From contig NZ_JACIGE010000010.1 of the NCBI RefSeq assembly GCF_014197755.1, positions 1 through 64,000 of the forward strand: a stretch of 64,000 nt of DNA, read 5' to 3'. The DNA comes from Rhodocyclus tenuis. GTDB taxonomy: Bacteria; Pseudomonadota; Gammaproteobacteria; Burkholderiales; Rhodocyclaceae. Positions 26,487 through 37,581 of this stretch are shown in pieces (position 1 is the first letter of the stretch; each line of letters opens with the position of its first letter). The notes under the pieces were generated by a model, which was given only the letters and a program-made list of their open reading frames with translations, searched no databases and had not been told where the DNA came from. A program made the position numbers and the translations under genes.

Positions 26487-28130
26487 TTACATGTTCGGGT
26501 AGTTCGGCCCTTCGCCGCCCTGCGGCGAGACCCAGGTGATGTTCTGTGTCGGGTCCTTGATGTCGCAGGTCTTGCAGTGCACGCAGTTCTGCGCGTTGAT
26601 CTGCAGGCGCGGATGTTCGGCGTTGGCGTCGCGCACGATCTCGTAGACGCCGGCAGGGCAGTAGCGTTGCTCGGGCGAGTCATAAACCGCCAGATTGACG
26701 TCGATCGCCTTCGCCGGATCGGCCAGCAGCAGGTGACAGGGCTCGTTTTCCTCGTGGTTGGTATTGGAGAGGAAAACTGACGACAGCCGATCGAAGGTGA
26801 GCTTGTTGTCCGGTTTCGGATAGTGGATCGGCGAGCAGGACGCGGCCGACAGCAGTTTCAGATGGTCAGGCGTGTTGTGCAGCGTCCACGGCGCACGGCC
26901 GCGGAAGACGATCTGGTCAATGCCGAACATCAGCGCGCCGACGGTCAGCCCCTTGCTCATCCACGGCTTGAAGTTGCGGCCTTCGTAGAGTTCCTGGTAC
27001 AGCCAGCTGTTGCGGAAGGCTTCCGGGAAGGCGACGAGTTCGTCGCCCGAGCGCTCGGCGACGATGGCGTCAAAAGCGGCTTCGGCGGCCATGGCGCCGG
27101 ACTTGATTGCGCAGTGTCCACCCTTGATGCGCGAGGCACTGAGGAAGCCGGCGTCGTCGCCGATCAGCGCGCCGCCCGGGAAAACCAGCTTCGGCAGCGA
27201 CTGCAGTCCGCCGGCGGCGATCGCACGCGCGCCGTAGGTGATGCGCTTGCCGCCTTCGAGGAATTCGCGGATGCGCGGATGCGTCTTGTAGCGCTGGAAT
27301 TCCTCAAAGGGCGACAGGTAAGGGTTGTTGTAACCAAGGCCGACGACAAAGCCGACGGCAACGAGGCCGTCGTCCATCTGGTACATGAAGCCGCCGCCGT
27401 AGGTGTCGGGTTCGAGCGGCCAGCCGCCGGTGTGGATGACGAGGCCGGGCTGGCGTTTTTCCGGAACGATCTCCCACAGCTCCTTGATGCCGATGGCGTA
27501 GGTCTGCGGGTCGGAAGCGTCGTTCAGCCGGAAGTGCGCCTGCAGCTGCTTGCCCAGGTGGCCGCGGCAGCCTTCGGCGAAGAAGGTATAGCGCGCGTGC
27601 AGCTCCATCCCGGGCTGGAAGGCTGGACCTTCGCTGCCATCTTTCAGCCGGCCCATGTCGCCGGTGGCGATGCCCTTGACCGAGCCATCGTCGTTGAACA
27701 GCACTTCGCTGCCGGCGAAACCCGGATAGATCTCGACACCGAGTTCCTCGGCCTGCTGGCCGAGCCAGCGGCAGAGCGCGCCCATGCTGATGATGTAATT
27801 GCCGTGGTTCTGGAAACACTTCGGCAGCAGCCAGTGCGGAACCTCGGTCTCGCCGTGCGCCGAGAGGATGAACATGCGGTCTTCGCGGGCTTCGGTCTGC
27901 AGTGGTGCGCCGCGTTCGCGCCAGTCGGGAATCAGTTCGTCGAGCGCACGCGGGTTCATCACCGCACCGGAGAGGATGTGCGCGCCGACCTCGGAACCCT
28001 TCTCGATCAGGCAGACGCCGATTTCCTTGTCCGCCGCCGCAGCCAGCTGCTTCAGGCGGATCGCCGCCGCCAGACCGGCCGGCCCGCCACCGACGATTAC
28101 AGCGTCGTATTCCATCGCTTCGCGTTGCAT
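26487..28130 (-). CDS. ETF-ubiquinone oxidoreductase
   Basis: This 547-residue membrane-associated flavoprotein takes electrons from EtfAB and reduces ubiquinone. The N-terminal FAD fold is AVIVGGGPAGLAAAIRL. The C-terminal part holds the [4Fe-4S] ligands in RYCPAGVYE and QNCVHCKTCDIKDPTQNI, ending GEGPNYPNM, as in mitochondrial and bacterial ETF-QO. I chose the ATG at 28130 because AGGAGG lies 7 bases before it; the ATG two codons earlier would be only one base away. It is divergent from the thioesterase gene and shares a palindrome with the etfBA promoter. Confidence 0.95.
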   Translation of the reverse strand: MQREAMEYDAVIVGGGPAGLAAAIRLKQLAAAADKEIGVCLIEKGSEVGAHILSGAVMNPRALDELIPDWRERGAPLQTEAREDRMFILSAHGETEVPHWLLPKCFQNHGNYIISMGALCRWLGQQAEELGVEIYPGFAGSEVLFNDDGSVKGIATGDMGRLKDGSEGPAFQPGMELHARYTFFAEGCRGHLGKQLQAHFRLNDASDPQTYAIGIKELWEIVPEKRQPGLVIHTGGWPLEPDTYGGGFMYQMDDGLVAVGFVVGLGYNNPYLSPFEEFQRYKTHPRIREFLEGGKRITYGARAIAAGGLQSLPKLVFPGGALIGDDAGFLSASRIKGGHCAIKSGAMAAEAAFDAIVAERSGDELVAFPEAFRNSWLYQELYEGRNFKPWMSKGLTVGALMFGIDQIVFRGRAPWTLHNTPDHLKLLSAASCSPIHYPKPDNKLTFDRLSSVFLSNTNHEENEPCHLLLADPAKAIDVNLAVYDSPEQRYCPAGVYEIVRDANAEHPRLQINAQNCVHCKTCDIKDPTQNITWVSPQGGEGPNYPNM

Positions 28131-28194
28131 ACGCATTCCTCCTGTGGAGTTCTATCCGGAGCCTCGGTCGGCCCGTGTTGTTGTACAGTTTACA

Positions 28195-28208
28195 ATACGG
28201 TATCGTAT
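28195..28208. promoter_or_regulatory. Candidate TetR operator between ETF-QO and thioesterase
   Basis: ATACG-GTAT-CGTAT is a 5-bp inverted repeat with a 4-base centre in the 160-base divergent promoter region. It fits ATACS-N4-SGTAT, as does the longer palindrome in front of etfBA. A possible -35 (TTGTAC) and an AT-rich stretch lie just upstream. Confidence 0.45.
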
Positions 28209-28290
28209 GGAAAAAATCGCTCCGGAGTCAAGCACTACCGGAGTGCTGCCGACGAGCGGCAAACACGCCGCCAAAAACGAGGAGACACTG

Positions 28291-28701
28291 ATGGATACAG
28301 GGCGCAAGCACGTTCACACCAGCCTGATTCCGATCCGCTGGGGCGACATGGATGCGTATGGCCATGTCAATAACACGATCTATTTCCGCTACTTCGAGCA
28401 ATGCCGGGTCGAGTATCTCGAGAAGCTCGGCTTCGCGGTGGCGCCGCAGGGTTCGGCGCCGGTGATCATCAACGCCGCCTGTACCTTCCTCGTGCCGCTG
28501 AACTATCCGGGCGTCGTCGAGGTGCGCATGTTCTGCGGCGCGCCGGGGCGCAGCAGCATTCCGTCCTCCTACGAGATCCGCCTGCAGGGACAGGAAACGC
28601 TGTTTGCGGTCGGCGAGGCGAAGATCGTCTGGATGGACGTGGCCAGCGGCAAATCGGTACCGATTCCCGAGCAACTGCGCGAAGAACTGACCGCGTCCTG
28701 A
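28291..28701 (+). CDS. Acyl-CoA thioesterase, 4HBT hotdog family
   Basis: This 136-residue protein has the hotdog-fold signature IRWGDMDAYGHVNNTIYFRYFEQ with the catalytic Asp of the 4-hydroxybenzoyl-CoA thioesterase type. It hydrolyses acyl-CoA; the chain length is not predictable. GAGGAGAC precedes the ATG. It is followed 63 bases later by acetoacetyl-CoA synthetase on the same strand and is divergent from ETF-QO, in a fatty-acid/ketone setting. Confidence 0.9.
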   Translation: MDTGRKHVHTSLIPIRWGDMDAYGHVNNTIYFRYFEQCRVEYLEKLGFAVAPQGSAPVIINAACTFLVPLNYPGVVEVRMFCGAPGRSSIPSSYEIRLQGQETLFAVGEAKIVWMDVASGKSVPIPEQLREELTAS

Positions 28702-28764
28702 ACGACGGTCGGCAAAGCGCAATGGCCGCGCCCGCGCGGCCGGAATATCCATAAGGAGGAGAGC

Positions 28765-30843
<2,079 letters not shown>

Positions 30844-30895
30844 AGACCGGCGCACTGAGTAGCTGCCAGGAATAAAACATTTGTTTACACTGGCG

Positions 30896-30914
30896 CCCGA
30901 TCTGCATGATCGGG
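30896..30914. repeat. 7-bp hairpin in the aacS-lipoprotein intergenic region
   Basis: CCCGATC-TGCAT-GATCGGG forms a perfect hairpin 53 bases after the aacS stop and 64 bases before the next start. A TTGTTTACA box lies just upstream, so this may overlap a promoter; no T-run follows. Confidence 0.5.
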
Positions 30915-30977
30915 GCATGTCTGTGTTGTCTGCCACCGTTCTGCGAAACCAGTCACAAACGGAACGGGGCGTATCAG

Positions 30978-32465
30978 ATGTTGAGAAAAAATGGACTGGG
31001 CGTGCTGCTGGCGCTCTCTACTGCGGTTCTGGCGGGCTGTGCCGGCAACCCGATGCGGCAATACGACGGCGAACTCAAGGAAACGGTGACGCTGGTCAAA
31101 ACCGGCGCCGTCCGCCAGGCGGTCGAACTGCTCGAGAAGAACAACGCCCCTGGCGTGATGACGCAGGACAAGGACCTTCTCTACTATTTCGAGAAGGGCG
31201 AACTGCTCAAGCTGGCCAACGATTACGCCGAAAGCCGCGACAGCTGGCTCAAGGCCGACGCCATCGTGCAGCAGTGGGAAGAGGAATTCCGTACCAATCC
31301 GCAGAAGCTGATCGGCGATCTCGGCAGCTACCTGATCAGTGACAAGACGCGTCGTTACGACGGGCAGGATTACGAGAAGGTGATGCTCTCGTCGCGCCTC
31401 ACGCTTGATCACCTGCTGCTCGGCAGTTTCGATCTCGCGCGCATCGAGATGAAGAAGACCTACGAGCGCGAAAAGCTGATCGAGTCCTTCCGCGACAAGG
31501 AATACGACAAGCTCAAGGAAGACGGCGACAAGCAGAAGGTGAGCAGCGACCCGAAGCAACTGAAAGGCTATCCGCTCGACGACCTCGACACGCCGGAAGT
31601 GCGTGAGCTGAAGAACGGCTTCCAGAATGCTTTCGCGCACTACCTGGCTGGCTACTTCTTCGAGGTGACCGGCGAGCCCTCGCTGGCCGAACCGGGCTAC
31701 CGTAACGCGCTGCAACTGGCGCCGCACCGCCAGATCATCCAGCAGAGCCTGAAGAACGTCGGTCGCAAGAAGCCCGGTCCACGCGAATCGGACGTGCTCT
31801 TCGTCGTCGAATCGGGCTTTGCTCCGTCGTGGAAGTCGCTGACCATCCCGCTTCCCATCCCGCGCCAGAACGGTGTGGTACTGACGCCTTTGTCCTTCCC
31901 GCTGATCAAGTCCGAGAACAGCGCCTTCGTTCCCGCGTCGATCAGCGTCTCCGGCCGCCAGTTGCCGGTCGAAACGCTGACCAATGTCGATACCATGGCG
32001 CGCCGTCTGCTCAAGGACCAGATGCCCGGCATCATCCTGCGCACCGTCGTTCGCGCCGCGCTCAAATCGGTCGCGCAGGAACAGGCCAACAAGGCCAATC
32101 CGATTGCCGGGCTCGCCGTCGGCATCGCCTCGGTCGTCACCGAACAGGCCGACGACCGCAGCTGGCGGACGCTGCCCGAGCGCATCTCGGTGGCACGCGC
32201 GATCCTGCCGCACGGCAAACAGACGATCGAGTTCCAGACCGGCGCCGGCGTTTACCGCGGCGAGGTGCTCATCGGCAACCGCTTCACCATCGTTCCGATT
32301 CGCCTGACCGGTGGCGCCGTCTATCTGGCGCAAGCCAATGTCGCCGTCGATGGTGCACAATCGGTTTCTGCCGACACCACGACGCCGCTGCCGGCGTCTA
32401 CCGCGACGAAGGGCAAGCGCGTCAAGGCGGTACCGAAGACGGCGCCCAAGGCGGCAGATCAGTAA
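30978..32465 (+). CDS. COG3014-family lipoprotein
   Basis: This 495-residue protein has a lipoprotein signal (LLALSTAVLAGC, lipidated Cys about residue 22) and then a helical TPR-like region and a long periplasmic domain. The family COG3014 is commonly the first gene of a cluster with YcfL and LpoB, as here. The ATG at 30978 gives the correct lipobox position. The role is unknown but is presumed to lie in envelope or peptidoglycan maintenance. A basic, Lys-rich tail ends the protein. Confidence 0.85.
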   Translation: MLRKNGLGVLLALSTAVLAGCAGNPMRQYDGELKETVTLVKTGAVRQAVELLEKNNAPGVMTQDKDLLYYFEKGELLKLANDYAESRDSWLKADAIVQQWEEEFRTNPQKLIGDLGSYLISDKTRRYDGQDYEKVMLSSRLTLDHLLLGSFDLARIEMKKTYEREKLIESFRDKEYDKLKEDGDKQKVSSDPKQLKGYPLDDLDTPEVRELKNGFQNAFAHYLAGYFFEVTGEPSLAEPGYRNALQLAPHRQIIQQSLKNVGRKKPGPRESDVLFVVESGFAPSWKSLTIPLPIPRQNGVVLTPLSFPLIKSENSAFVPASISVSGRQLPVETLTNVDTMARRLLKDQMPGIILRTVVRAALKSVAQEQANKANPIAGLAVGIASVVTEQADDRSWRTLPERISVARAILPHGKQTIEFQTGAGVYRGEVLIGNRFTIVPIRLTGGAVYLAQANVAVDGAQSVSADTTTPLPASTATKGKRVKAVPKTAPKAADQ

Positions 32466-32483
32466 GTCCGACAGGAGAAAGCC

Positions 32484-32921
32484 ATGAAAACCCCCAGTCT
32501 CGTTTCCCTCGCCATCGTTTGCGTGCTTGCTGCGCCGCTGGTGCAGGCACAGCCGCTTGCCGATGCGCCGCCAGCGCCGAGCATCGCCAGCAAGATCGAG
32601 GAGCAGGGCGCGATGCGCTACCTCAAGGTGAGCGATCTGCGTGCGGTACGCCGCGACGGTCTGCTGCGCGTCCAGGCCGAGATCAGCAACAGCAGTTCCA
32701 GTACCCAGCAGCTTTACTACCGTTTCAAGTGGCTCGACGCCGATGGTTTCACCGTCTGGGACGAAGAGCCGTGGAAGCCGCAGGTCATCTATGGCGCGCA
32801 GAAGCAGGTGATCAGCGTCGTCGCACCGACCTTCAAGGCCACCGATTTCCGGCTGATCCTGCAAAGCCCGAGCAATAGCGGTTTTGACCAGCCGCAACAG
32901 AACAGCAGTCCCACGTACTGA
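32484..32921 (+). CDS. YcfL-family periplasmic protein (DUF1425)
   Basis: This 145-residue protein has a cleavable signal (VSLAIVCVLAAPLVQA) and a beta-rich DUF1425 domain with the segment LLRVQAEISNSSSSTQQLYY and RFKWLDADGF. Unlike E. coli YcfL it has no lipobox Cys. It starts 18 bases after the COG3014 stop, with AGGAGAAAGCC upstream. Confidence 0.85.
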   Translation: MKTPSLVSLAIVCVLAAPLVQAQPLADAPPAPSIASKIEEQGAMRYLKVSDLRAVRRDGLLRVQAEISNSSSSTQQLYYRFKWLDADGFTVWDEEPWKPQVIYGAQKQVISVVAPTFKATDFRLILQSPSNSGFDQPQQNSSPTY

Positions 32922-32969
32922 TTCCGCCCGCCCGGCGGAACTTTCTCATTCACTTCAGGAGATCGCGAC

Positions 32970-33587
32970 ATGCAGGAGCAATCCAGGCTTCACACCCGCT
33001 TCACCTTGATCGCCGGCGTCATGGCGCTGACGCTGGCCGGTTGCCAGACGACGTCGCCGACCACCGGCAGCGGCAACGTCAGCTATGGCGACGCCAAGGC
33101 CGTCGAGACGGTGACGACCGACCTCGGCTCGACCGACATCCAGATGATCTCGGAAAAGATGACCTCCTCGCTGATCCAGCATCCGCTGGTGCAGGACATC
33201 ATCCGCAAGCGCCAGCTGCTGATGGCGTCGCCGGTGAAGAACAAGACCAGCGAATACTTCGACACGCAGCAGATCACCGACACCGTGCTCACGCAACTGC
33301 AGAAGAACGGCGTGCGCTACGTGATCGAGGGCGAAAACATGCAGAACCAGGTTGACGAACTGCGCCGGCAGAACCAGAGCGGCCTCTACGACAAGGGCAA
33401 GTCGGTCAAGATGGGCAAGATGCAGGGCGCCAAGTACCGTCTCGACGGCAGCATCTCGTCGATCGTCAAGAAGACTTCCGACATGAAGGACGTCTATTAC
33501 AAGATGAACCTGCGTCTGATCGAGATCGAGAGCGGCATCGTCGAGTGGTCGGACGAGAAGGAAATCCGCAAGTCGGCGCGGCGCTGA
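32970..33587 (+). CDS. lpoB: LpoB-like penicillin-binding-protein activator
   Basis: This 205-residue lipoprotein (lipobox MALTLAGC, Cys about residue 26) matches the LpoB family, outer-membrane lipoproteins that stimulate the peptidoglycan synthase PBP1B. Family segments are the SSLIQHPLVQDIIRKRQLLM region and KYRLDGSISSIVKK. The gene order COG3014-ycfL-lpoB supports the assignment. Confidence 0.85.
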   Translation: MQEQSRLHTRFTLIAGVMALTLAGCQTTSPTTGSGNVSYGDAKAVETVTTDLGSTDIQMISEKMTSSLIQHPLVQDIIRKRQLLMASPVKNKTSEYFDTQQITDTVLTQLQKNGVRYVIEGENMQNQVDELRRQNQSGLYDKGKSVKMGKMQGAKYRLDGSISSIVKKTSDMKDVYYKMNLRLIEIESGIVEWSDEKEIRKSARR

Positions 33588-33621
33588 GCCTGCAGCGCGC
33601 AGGAACTCCGGGAGAATCTGA

Positions 33622-34452
33622 ATGAAAGCCATCAATCACATCCGCGCCGGTGTCTGCGTACTGCTTGCCGCCTTCAGCCTTGGCGCCAGCGCAGCATCCG
33701 CGCCAAAGGTCGCCGTTACCGACCTCGCCTACGAAGAACGCGTCAGCGAGTATTTCCGCGTCGTTTCGGCGCACGAGAAATCCTCGCTGCGCGCTTCCGG
33801 GCGCGAAAGCGAGCGCGATTCCGACGCCGGCTATTCACGGCGCAGCAGCGGTTCGGTGAACGCCAAGTCCGAAAGCAGCTACTACGAGGCCGAGGGCACC
33901 TACAGCTATATCGATCGCGGCGAACTGCGCAAATTCACCGCCGACATCAAGGGCGAAATGCTCAAGTCGGGCCGTTTCCAGCTGGTGCAGGGCAAGCCGT
34001 TCACCGACACCAAGCACAGCGAGAAGCTCTACGACGTGATCGCGCGCATCAAGCAGGGCATGTATCCGGGCGCCGACTACGTTCTTTTCGGCTCGATCAA
34101 CAGCATCGAATTCCGTCAGGAAGCCAATCCGATCGACAACACCAACACCGTTTCGCACACGCTCAGCCTTGAGCTGGTCGGCGAGTTCAGCCTGATCGGC
34201 ACGCGTGACTACAAGATCAAGGCGGCCTTCAGCGCCATGGGCACCGGCCAGGACGTCAAGCTGCTGACCAGTCGTGGCGGTCGCGTCGTGCTCAACCGCG
34301 GCAAGGTGATGTCGGAAGTCTCGAAGAGTCTCGGCGAAGATGTCGCCCGCCAACTCGACGAACAGCTCGGTGGCGGTGGCGACCCGCGTGGCGACGGCAG
34401 CTACCGGATCCGTGAGGAATCGAGCCGCGAGGAAGTGATGATCTTCCGCTAG
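33622..34452 (+). CDS. Second LpoB/CsgG-like periplasmic protein
   Basis: This 276-residue protein has a cleavable signal (VCVLLAAFSLGASAASA) without a lipobox, then a domain resembling LpoB/CsgG (APKVAVTDLAYEE, LKSGRFQLVQGKPF, ADYVLFGSINSIEF). Between them lies a polar Ser/Arg/Glu-rich insert of about 60 residues. It is the last gene of the operon and is followed by a terminator. It is probably a paralogue of the preceding LpoB that interacts in the same envelope complex. Confidence 0.75.
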   Translation: MKAINHIRAGVCVLLAAFSLGASAASAPKVAVTDLAYEERVSEYFRVVSAHEKSSLRASGRESERDSDAGYSRRSSGSVNAKSESSYYEAEGTYSYIDRGELRKFTADIKGEMLKSGRFQLVQGKPFTDTKHSEKLYDVIARIKQGMYPGADYVLFGSINSIEFRQEANPIDNTNTVSHTLSLELVGEFSLIGTRDYKIKAAFSAMGTGQDVKLLTSRGGRVVLNRGKVMSEVSKSLGEDVARQLDEQLGGGGDPRGDGSYRIREESSREEVMIFR

Positions 34453-34499
34453 CCGCAGCTGTCCTGCCGGTCATGATGACGGCAGTGCAAACGGAAAAG

Positions 34500-34522
34500 C
34501 GCCGCCGCAAGCGGCGTTTTTT
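34500..34522 (+). terminator. Intrinsic terminator after the LpoB operon
   Basis: CGCCGC-CGCAA-GCGGCG is followed by six T residues, 48 bases after the stop and 39 bases before the SOS box. Confidence 0.88.
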
Positions 34523-34560
34523 CATTCCGGGTCGAAGCAGTGCTTGCCTTTGCTTGGTTA

Positions 34561-34576
34561 CTGTATAGAATTACAG
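34561..34576 (+). promoter_or_regulatory. SOS box (LexA operator)
   Basis: CTGTATAGAATTACAG fits CTGT-N8-ACAG exactly and lies 26 bases before the lexA start. It overlaps a probable promoter (TTGCTTGG about 20 bases upstream). No second SOS box is visible before imuA, imuB or dnaE2, so this one likely controls the whole set. Confidence 0.92.
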
Positions 34577-34601
34577 TGGTCGTTAACCGGAGGCTGTCCC
34601 C

Positions 34602-35204
34602 ATGTTCAAGCTGACCCCGCGCCAACAGGAAATCCTCGATTTCATCCGCAATTCGCTCGAAGTGCTCGGCGCGCCGCCGACGCGTGCCGAGATCGCCACG
34701 GCTTTCGGCTTTGCTTCGCCGAACGCGGCCGAAGAGCACCTCAAGGCGCTCGCGCGCAAGGGCGCGGTCGTCCTCGAGCCGGGATCGGCGCGTGGCATCC
34801 GGCTGGTCGAACAACTCGGCCTGCCGCTGATCGGCAGCGTTGCCGCCGGCAGTCCGATCCTTGCCGTCGAAAACGTGCAGGCGCGTTACGCGCTTGACGC
34901 GACGCTGTTCCGGCCGCGTGCCGATTTTCTGTTGCGCGTGCGCGGCCTGTCGATGATCAACGCCGGCATTTTCGATGGCGACCTGCTCGCCGTGCATCGC
35001 ACCGAGGAGGCGCACAACGGCCAGATCGTCGTCGCCCGGCTGGAAGACGAGGTCACGGTCAAGCGCTTCCGCCAGCACGGCCCGATCGTCGAACTGATCG
35101 CCGAGAACCCCGATTTCGAGCCGATCGTCGTCGACACCCGCGAAGCGCATCTGGCCATCGAAGGCATCGCCGTCGGCCTGATCCGTGGCGGCGAGGCGAT
35201 GTAG
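34602..35204 (+). CDS. lexA: LexA SOS repressor
   Basis: This 200-residue repressor binds SOS boxes and is cleaved when RecA filaments form. The winged helix includes [33 protein letters not shown] as separate helices; the cleavage site is Ala82-Gly83 (VAAGSP), the catalytic Ser is Ser117 (RGLSMI) and Lys is Lys154 (TVKRF). All required residues are present. It is preceded by its own SOS box and followed by imuA after 44 bases, so it is the first gene of a self-repressed mutagenesis operon. Confidence 0.97.
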   Translation: MFKLTPRQQEILDFIRNSLEVLGAPPTRAEIATAFGFASPNAAEEHLKALARKGAVVLEPGSARGIRLVEQLGLPLIGSVAAGSPILAVENVQARYALDATLFRPRADFLLRVRGLSMINAGIFDGDLLAVHRTEEAHNGQIVVARLEDEVTVKRFRQHGPIVELIAENPDFEPIVVDTREAHLAIEGIAVGLIRGGEAM

Positions 35205-35248
35205 GGCTTCGCCCGCTGCGCCAGCCACTCTCCCGCGAAGTTAAGTGA

Positions 35249-36061
35249 ATGAACGCCGTCCCGCGTCTTGACGACATCCTTACCCGCGCCGACGTCTGGC
35301 GCGGCGGAGTCATGGCTACGTCCGTGCAGCCCGGATTGCCGACCGGCTTTGCCGAACTCGACGCCGAACTGCCCGGCGGCGGCTGGGCACGCGGCGGCCT
35401 GTGCGAACTGCTGCCAACGCGCACCGGCGTCGGCGAACTGAGCCTGCTGCTGCCGGCGCTGGCGCGTCTCTCGGCCAGCGAGTTGTCGTGGGTGGTCTGC
35501 GTTGCGCCGCCACATCCCTTGCACGCACCGGCGCTGGCGCAGGGTGGCATTGCGCTCGAGCGCCTGCTCATTGCCGGTGCGCCCGGCCGCGATGCCGCGT
35601 GGACCTGCGCTCGCGCGCTTGATACCGACGGTGTCGGTGCCGTGGTCGCCTGGCTACCCGGCGCCGACGCGACACTGCTGCGTCGCCTGCATCTCGCCGC
35701 CGAAGCCAACCGCTCGCTGCTCTTCGTCTTCCGTCCGGCGGCCTGCGCCGCCGAAGCTTCTCCGGCGCCGCTGCGCCTGCAACTCGACGGCGAAGGCGAG
35801 CGCCTGCGCGTGCATATCCTCAAGCGGCGCGGCGCAGCTTGCGCGCTGCCGCTGTCGCTGGCGGTGCCACGCCCAGCGCTGCTACCGGCCGCCTCCTTGC
35901 CAGCGGCGATGCCGGCCTGCGCGCAAGCTGCGCCGACGCTTTCTCCCTCGTCACCGCCGCCTCTTTCGTCGCTTTCTTCGCTGCCCCCCTCGTCGCATGC
36001 TCTGGCTCGCCCTGTTCCTGCCGCGCTTGCCGCTCGACGCGCGTCCCTGCGCCTGTTCTGA
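35249..36061 (+). CDS. imuA: ImuA, RecA/SulA-like mutasome protein
   Basis: This 270-residue protein resembles RecA in its core but lacks a clean Walker A: ELPGGGWARGGLCELLP replaces the P-loop and VGAVVAWLPGADATLLRRLHLAAE covers the second strand region. ImuA works with ImuB and DnaE2 in translesion synthesis and binds RecA. The C-terminal 60 residues are a Pro/Ser/Ala-rich tail that overlaps the imuB start by 65 bases in another frame. Confidence 0.92.
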   Translation: MNAVPRLDDILTRADVWRGGVMATSVQPGLPTGFAELDAELPGGGWARGGLCELLPTRTGVGELSLLLPALARLSASELSWVVCVAPPHPLHAPALAQGGIALERLLIAGAPGRDAAWTCARALDTDGVGAVVAWLPGADATLLRRLHLAAEANRSLLFVFRPAACAAEASPAPLRLQLDGEGERLRVHILKRRGAACALPLSLAVPRPALLPAASLPAAMPACAQAAPTLSPSSPPPLSSLSSLPPSSHALARPVPAALAARRASLRLF

Positions 36062-37508
36062 TGCTGCGCCGCCCTGTGCCGTCGTCGAACGCGAACGCAT
36101 TGTCGTCGCCGACGATCGTGCGCAGGCGGCCGGCATCGTCTCCGGGCTGCGGCTGGCCAGCGCGCGTGCGCGCCTGCCTGAACTGGTCGTCCAGCCGCGT
36201 GATCCGGCGCAGGAAAGCGCCGCGCTGACGCGCCTGGCCTGCTCGGCCGGCGCTTTCACTTCCGAAGTCAGCCTCGCGCCACCGGCGACCTTGCTGCTCG
36301 AAATCGCGTGTTCCCTGCGCTTTTTCGGCGGCGTCGAGCGCCTGTTCGCCGGCATCGTGCAGGCGGCGACAGAGCAGGGCTTGCGCGTGCAGGCGGCCCT
36401 GGCGCCGACGCCGCTGGCGGCGCAGTGGCTGGCTTTCGCCGGTGGCGCCGACGCCGGTTTCGGCACTCCAGCCAGCCTTGACGCGGCGCCGCTGGCGCAC
36501 AGGCTCGGTGTTCTGCCGCTGGCGCGGCTTGCCTTGCCGGCTGCGCAGGAGAAGCGGCTTGCCGCTTTTGGCGCCGGCACGCTCGCCGACGTTCTGCGCC
36601 TGCCGCGGGCCGGGCTGGCACGGCGCGTCGGCGCCGATTTTGTCGCCGATCTGGCGCGGGCACTCGGCGAAATTCCCGATCCGCGCGCGCGTTTCGTTTT
36701 CCCCGAACATTTCAGCCAGACGCTTGAACTGCCGGCACGCAGCGAGAGCGCACTGGCGCTGGCCTTTGCCGCGCGTCGCCTGATCGCCGCGCTGTCCGGC
36801 TGGCTGGCGGCGCGCGCCGCCGGCATCCGCGAATGTTTTCTCGACCTGCGCTGCGAACGCACGACGGGCGCCCCTCCGGCCTTGACGCTGTCGCTTTCAT
36901 TCGCCGAAGTGACGCGCGATGCGCAACGCATCGGCCGCGTGCTCGACGAACGGCTGGCCCGCCTGCAACTGCCGGCGTCGGTCGAATCGCTGTGCCTGCG
37001 CGCTACGGCGCCGGAACCGCTGGCCGGCCGCGAAGCCGCCCTGTTTGCCGCCGACGGCAGCAGCGCCCGTGGCCATGCCGCCAGAGGCGCCGGCGGTGCG
37101 ACGATTGCCGAACTGATCGAACGCCTGCAGGCGCGGCTTGGCGAGCACGGCGTCTATCGCCTCGCTGCGCATCCCGAGCACCGCCCGGAAAACGCCACGC
37201 AGAAAAACGCTCCGCTGGCGCGGCAGGACGCGCAGGGCACCGGGGTGGCGCAGCACGGGCCGCGGCCGCTGTGGCTGCTGCCGGCGCCGCAGGCTTTGTC
37301 GGAGCAGGGCGGTCGCCCGCAACGCGGCGGCCCGCTACACCTGCTCGCCGGCCCCGAACGCATCGAAAGCGGCTGGTGGGACGAGGGCGAGCCCTCGGCA
37401 GTCGGCGATGTCCGTCGTGACTATTTCATCGCCGTTTCGCAGCGTTGCGAATGGCTGTGGATTTTCCGCAGCGAAGCCGGCTGGTTCCTGCACGGCCTGT
37501 TTGCCTGA
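35997..37508 (+). CDS. imuB: ImuB, Y-family polymerase-like mutasome adaptor
   Basis: This protein (503 residues from the ATG at 35997) starts MLWLALFLPRLPLDAR, as ImuB proteins do. It has the Y-family fold but lacks the acidic catalytic residues; it bridges the beta clamp, ImuA and DnaE2. I chose the internal ATG because the frame upstream of it is antisense-like low-complexity overlap with imuA. A Gln/Arg-rich region around residues 390-440 is more variable. dnaE2 follows after 73 bases. Confidence 0.93.
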   Translation: MLWLALFLPRLPLDARPCACSDAAPPCAVVERERIVVADDRAQAAGIVSGLRLASARARLPELVVQPRDPAQESAALTRLACSAGAFTSEVSLAPPATLLLEIACSLRFFGGVERLFAGIVQAATEQGLRVQAALAPTPLAAQWLAFAGGADAGFGTPASLDAAPLAHRLGVLPLARLALPAAQEKRLAAFGAGTLADVLRLPRAGLARRVGADFVADLARALGEIPDPRARFVFPEHFSQTLELPARSESALALAFAARRLIAALSGWLAARAAGIRECFLDLRCERTTGAPPALTLSLSFAEVTRDAQRIGRVLDERLARLQLPASVESLCLRATAPEPLAGREAALFAADGSSARGHAARGAGGATIAELIERLQARLGEHGVYRLAAHPEHRPENATQKNAPLARQDAQGTGVAQHGPRPLWLLPAPQALSEQGGRPQRGGPLHLLAGPERIESGWWDEGEPSAVGDVRRDYFIAVSQRCEWLWIFRSEAGWFLHGLFA

Positions 37509-37581
37509 TGGGCGCGCAGCTGATTCGCGCCGGACTCCAGCGGAAAAGTCGCGGCATGAGTAATGTCGCGCCCCTGTCGCC

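Noticed and set aside
30885-32897. Long minus-strand frame of 670 codons
   Set aside because: It lies opposite the COG3014 and YcfL genes and has only shadow composition.
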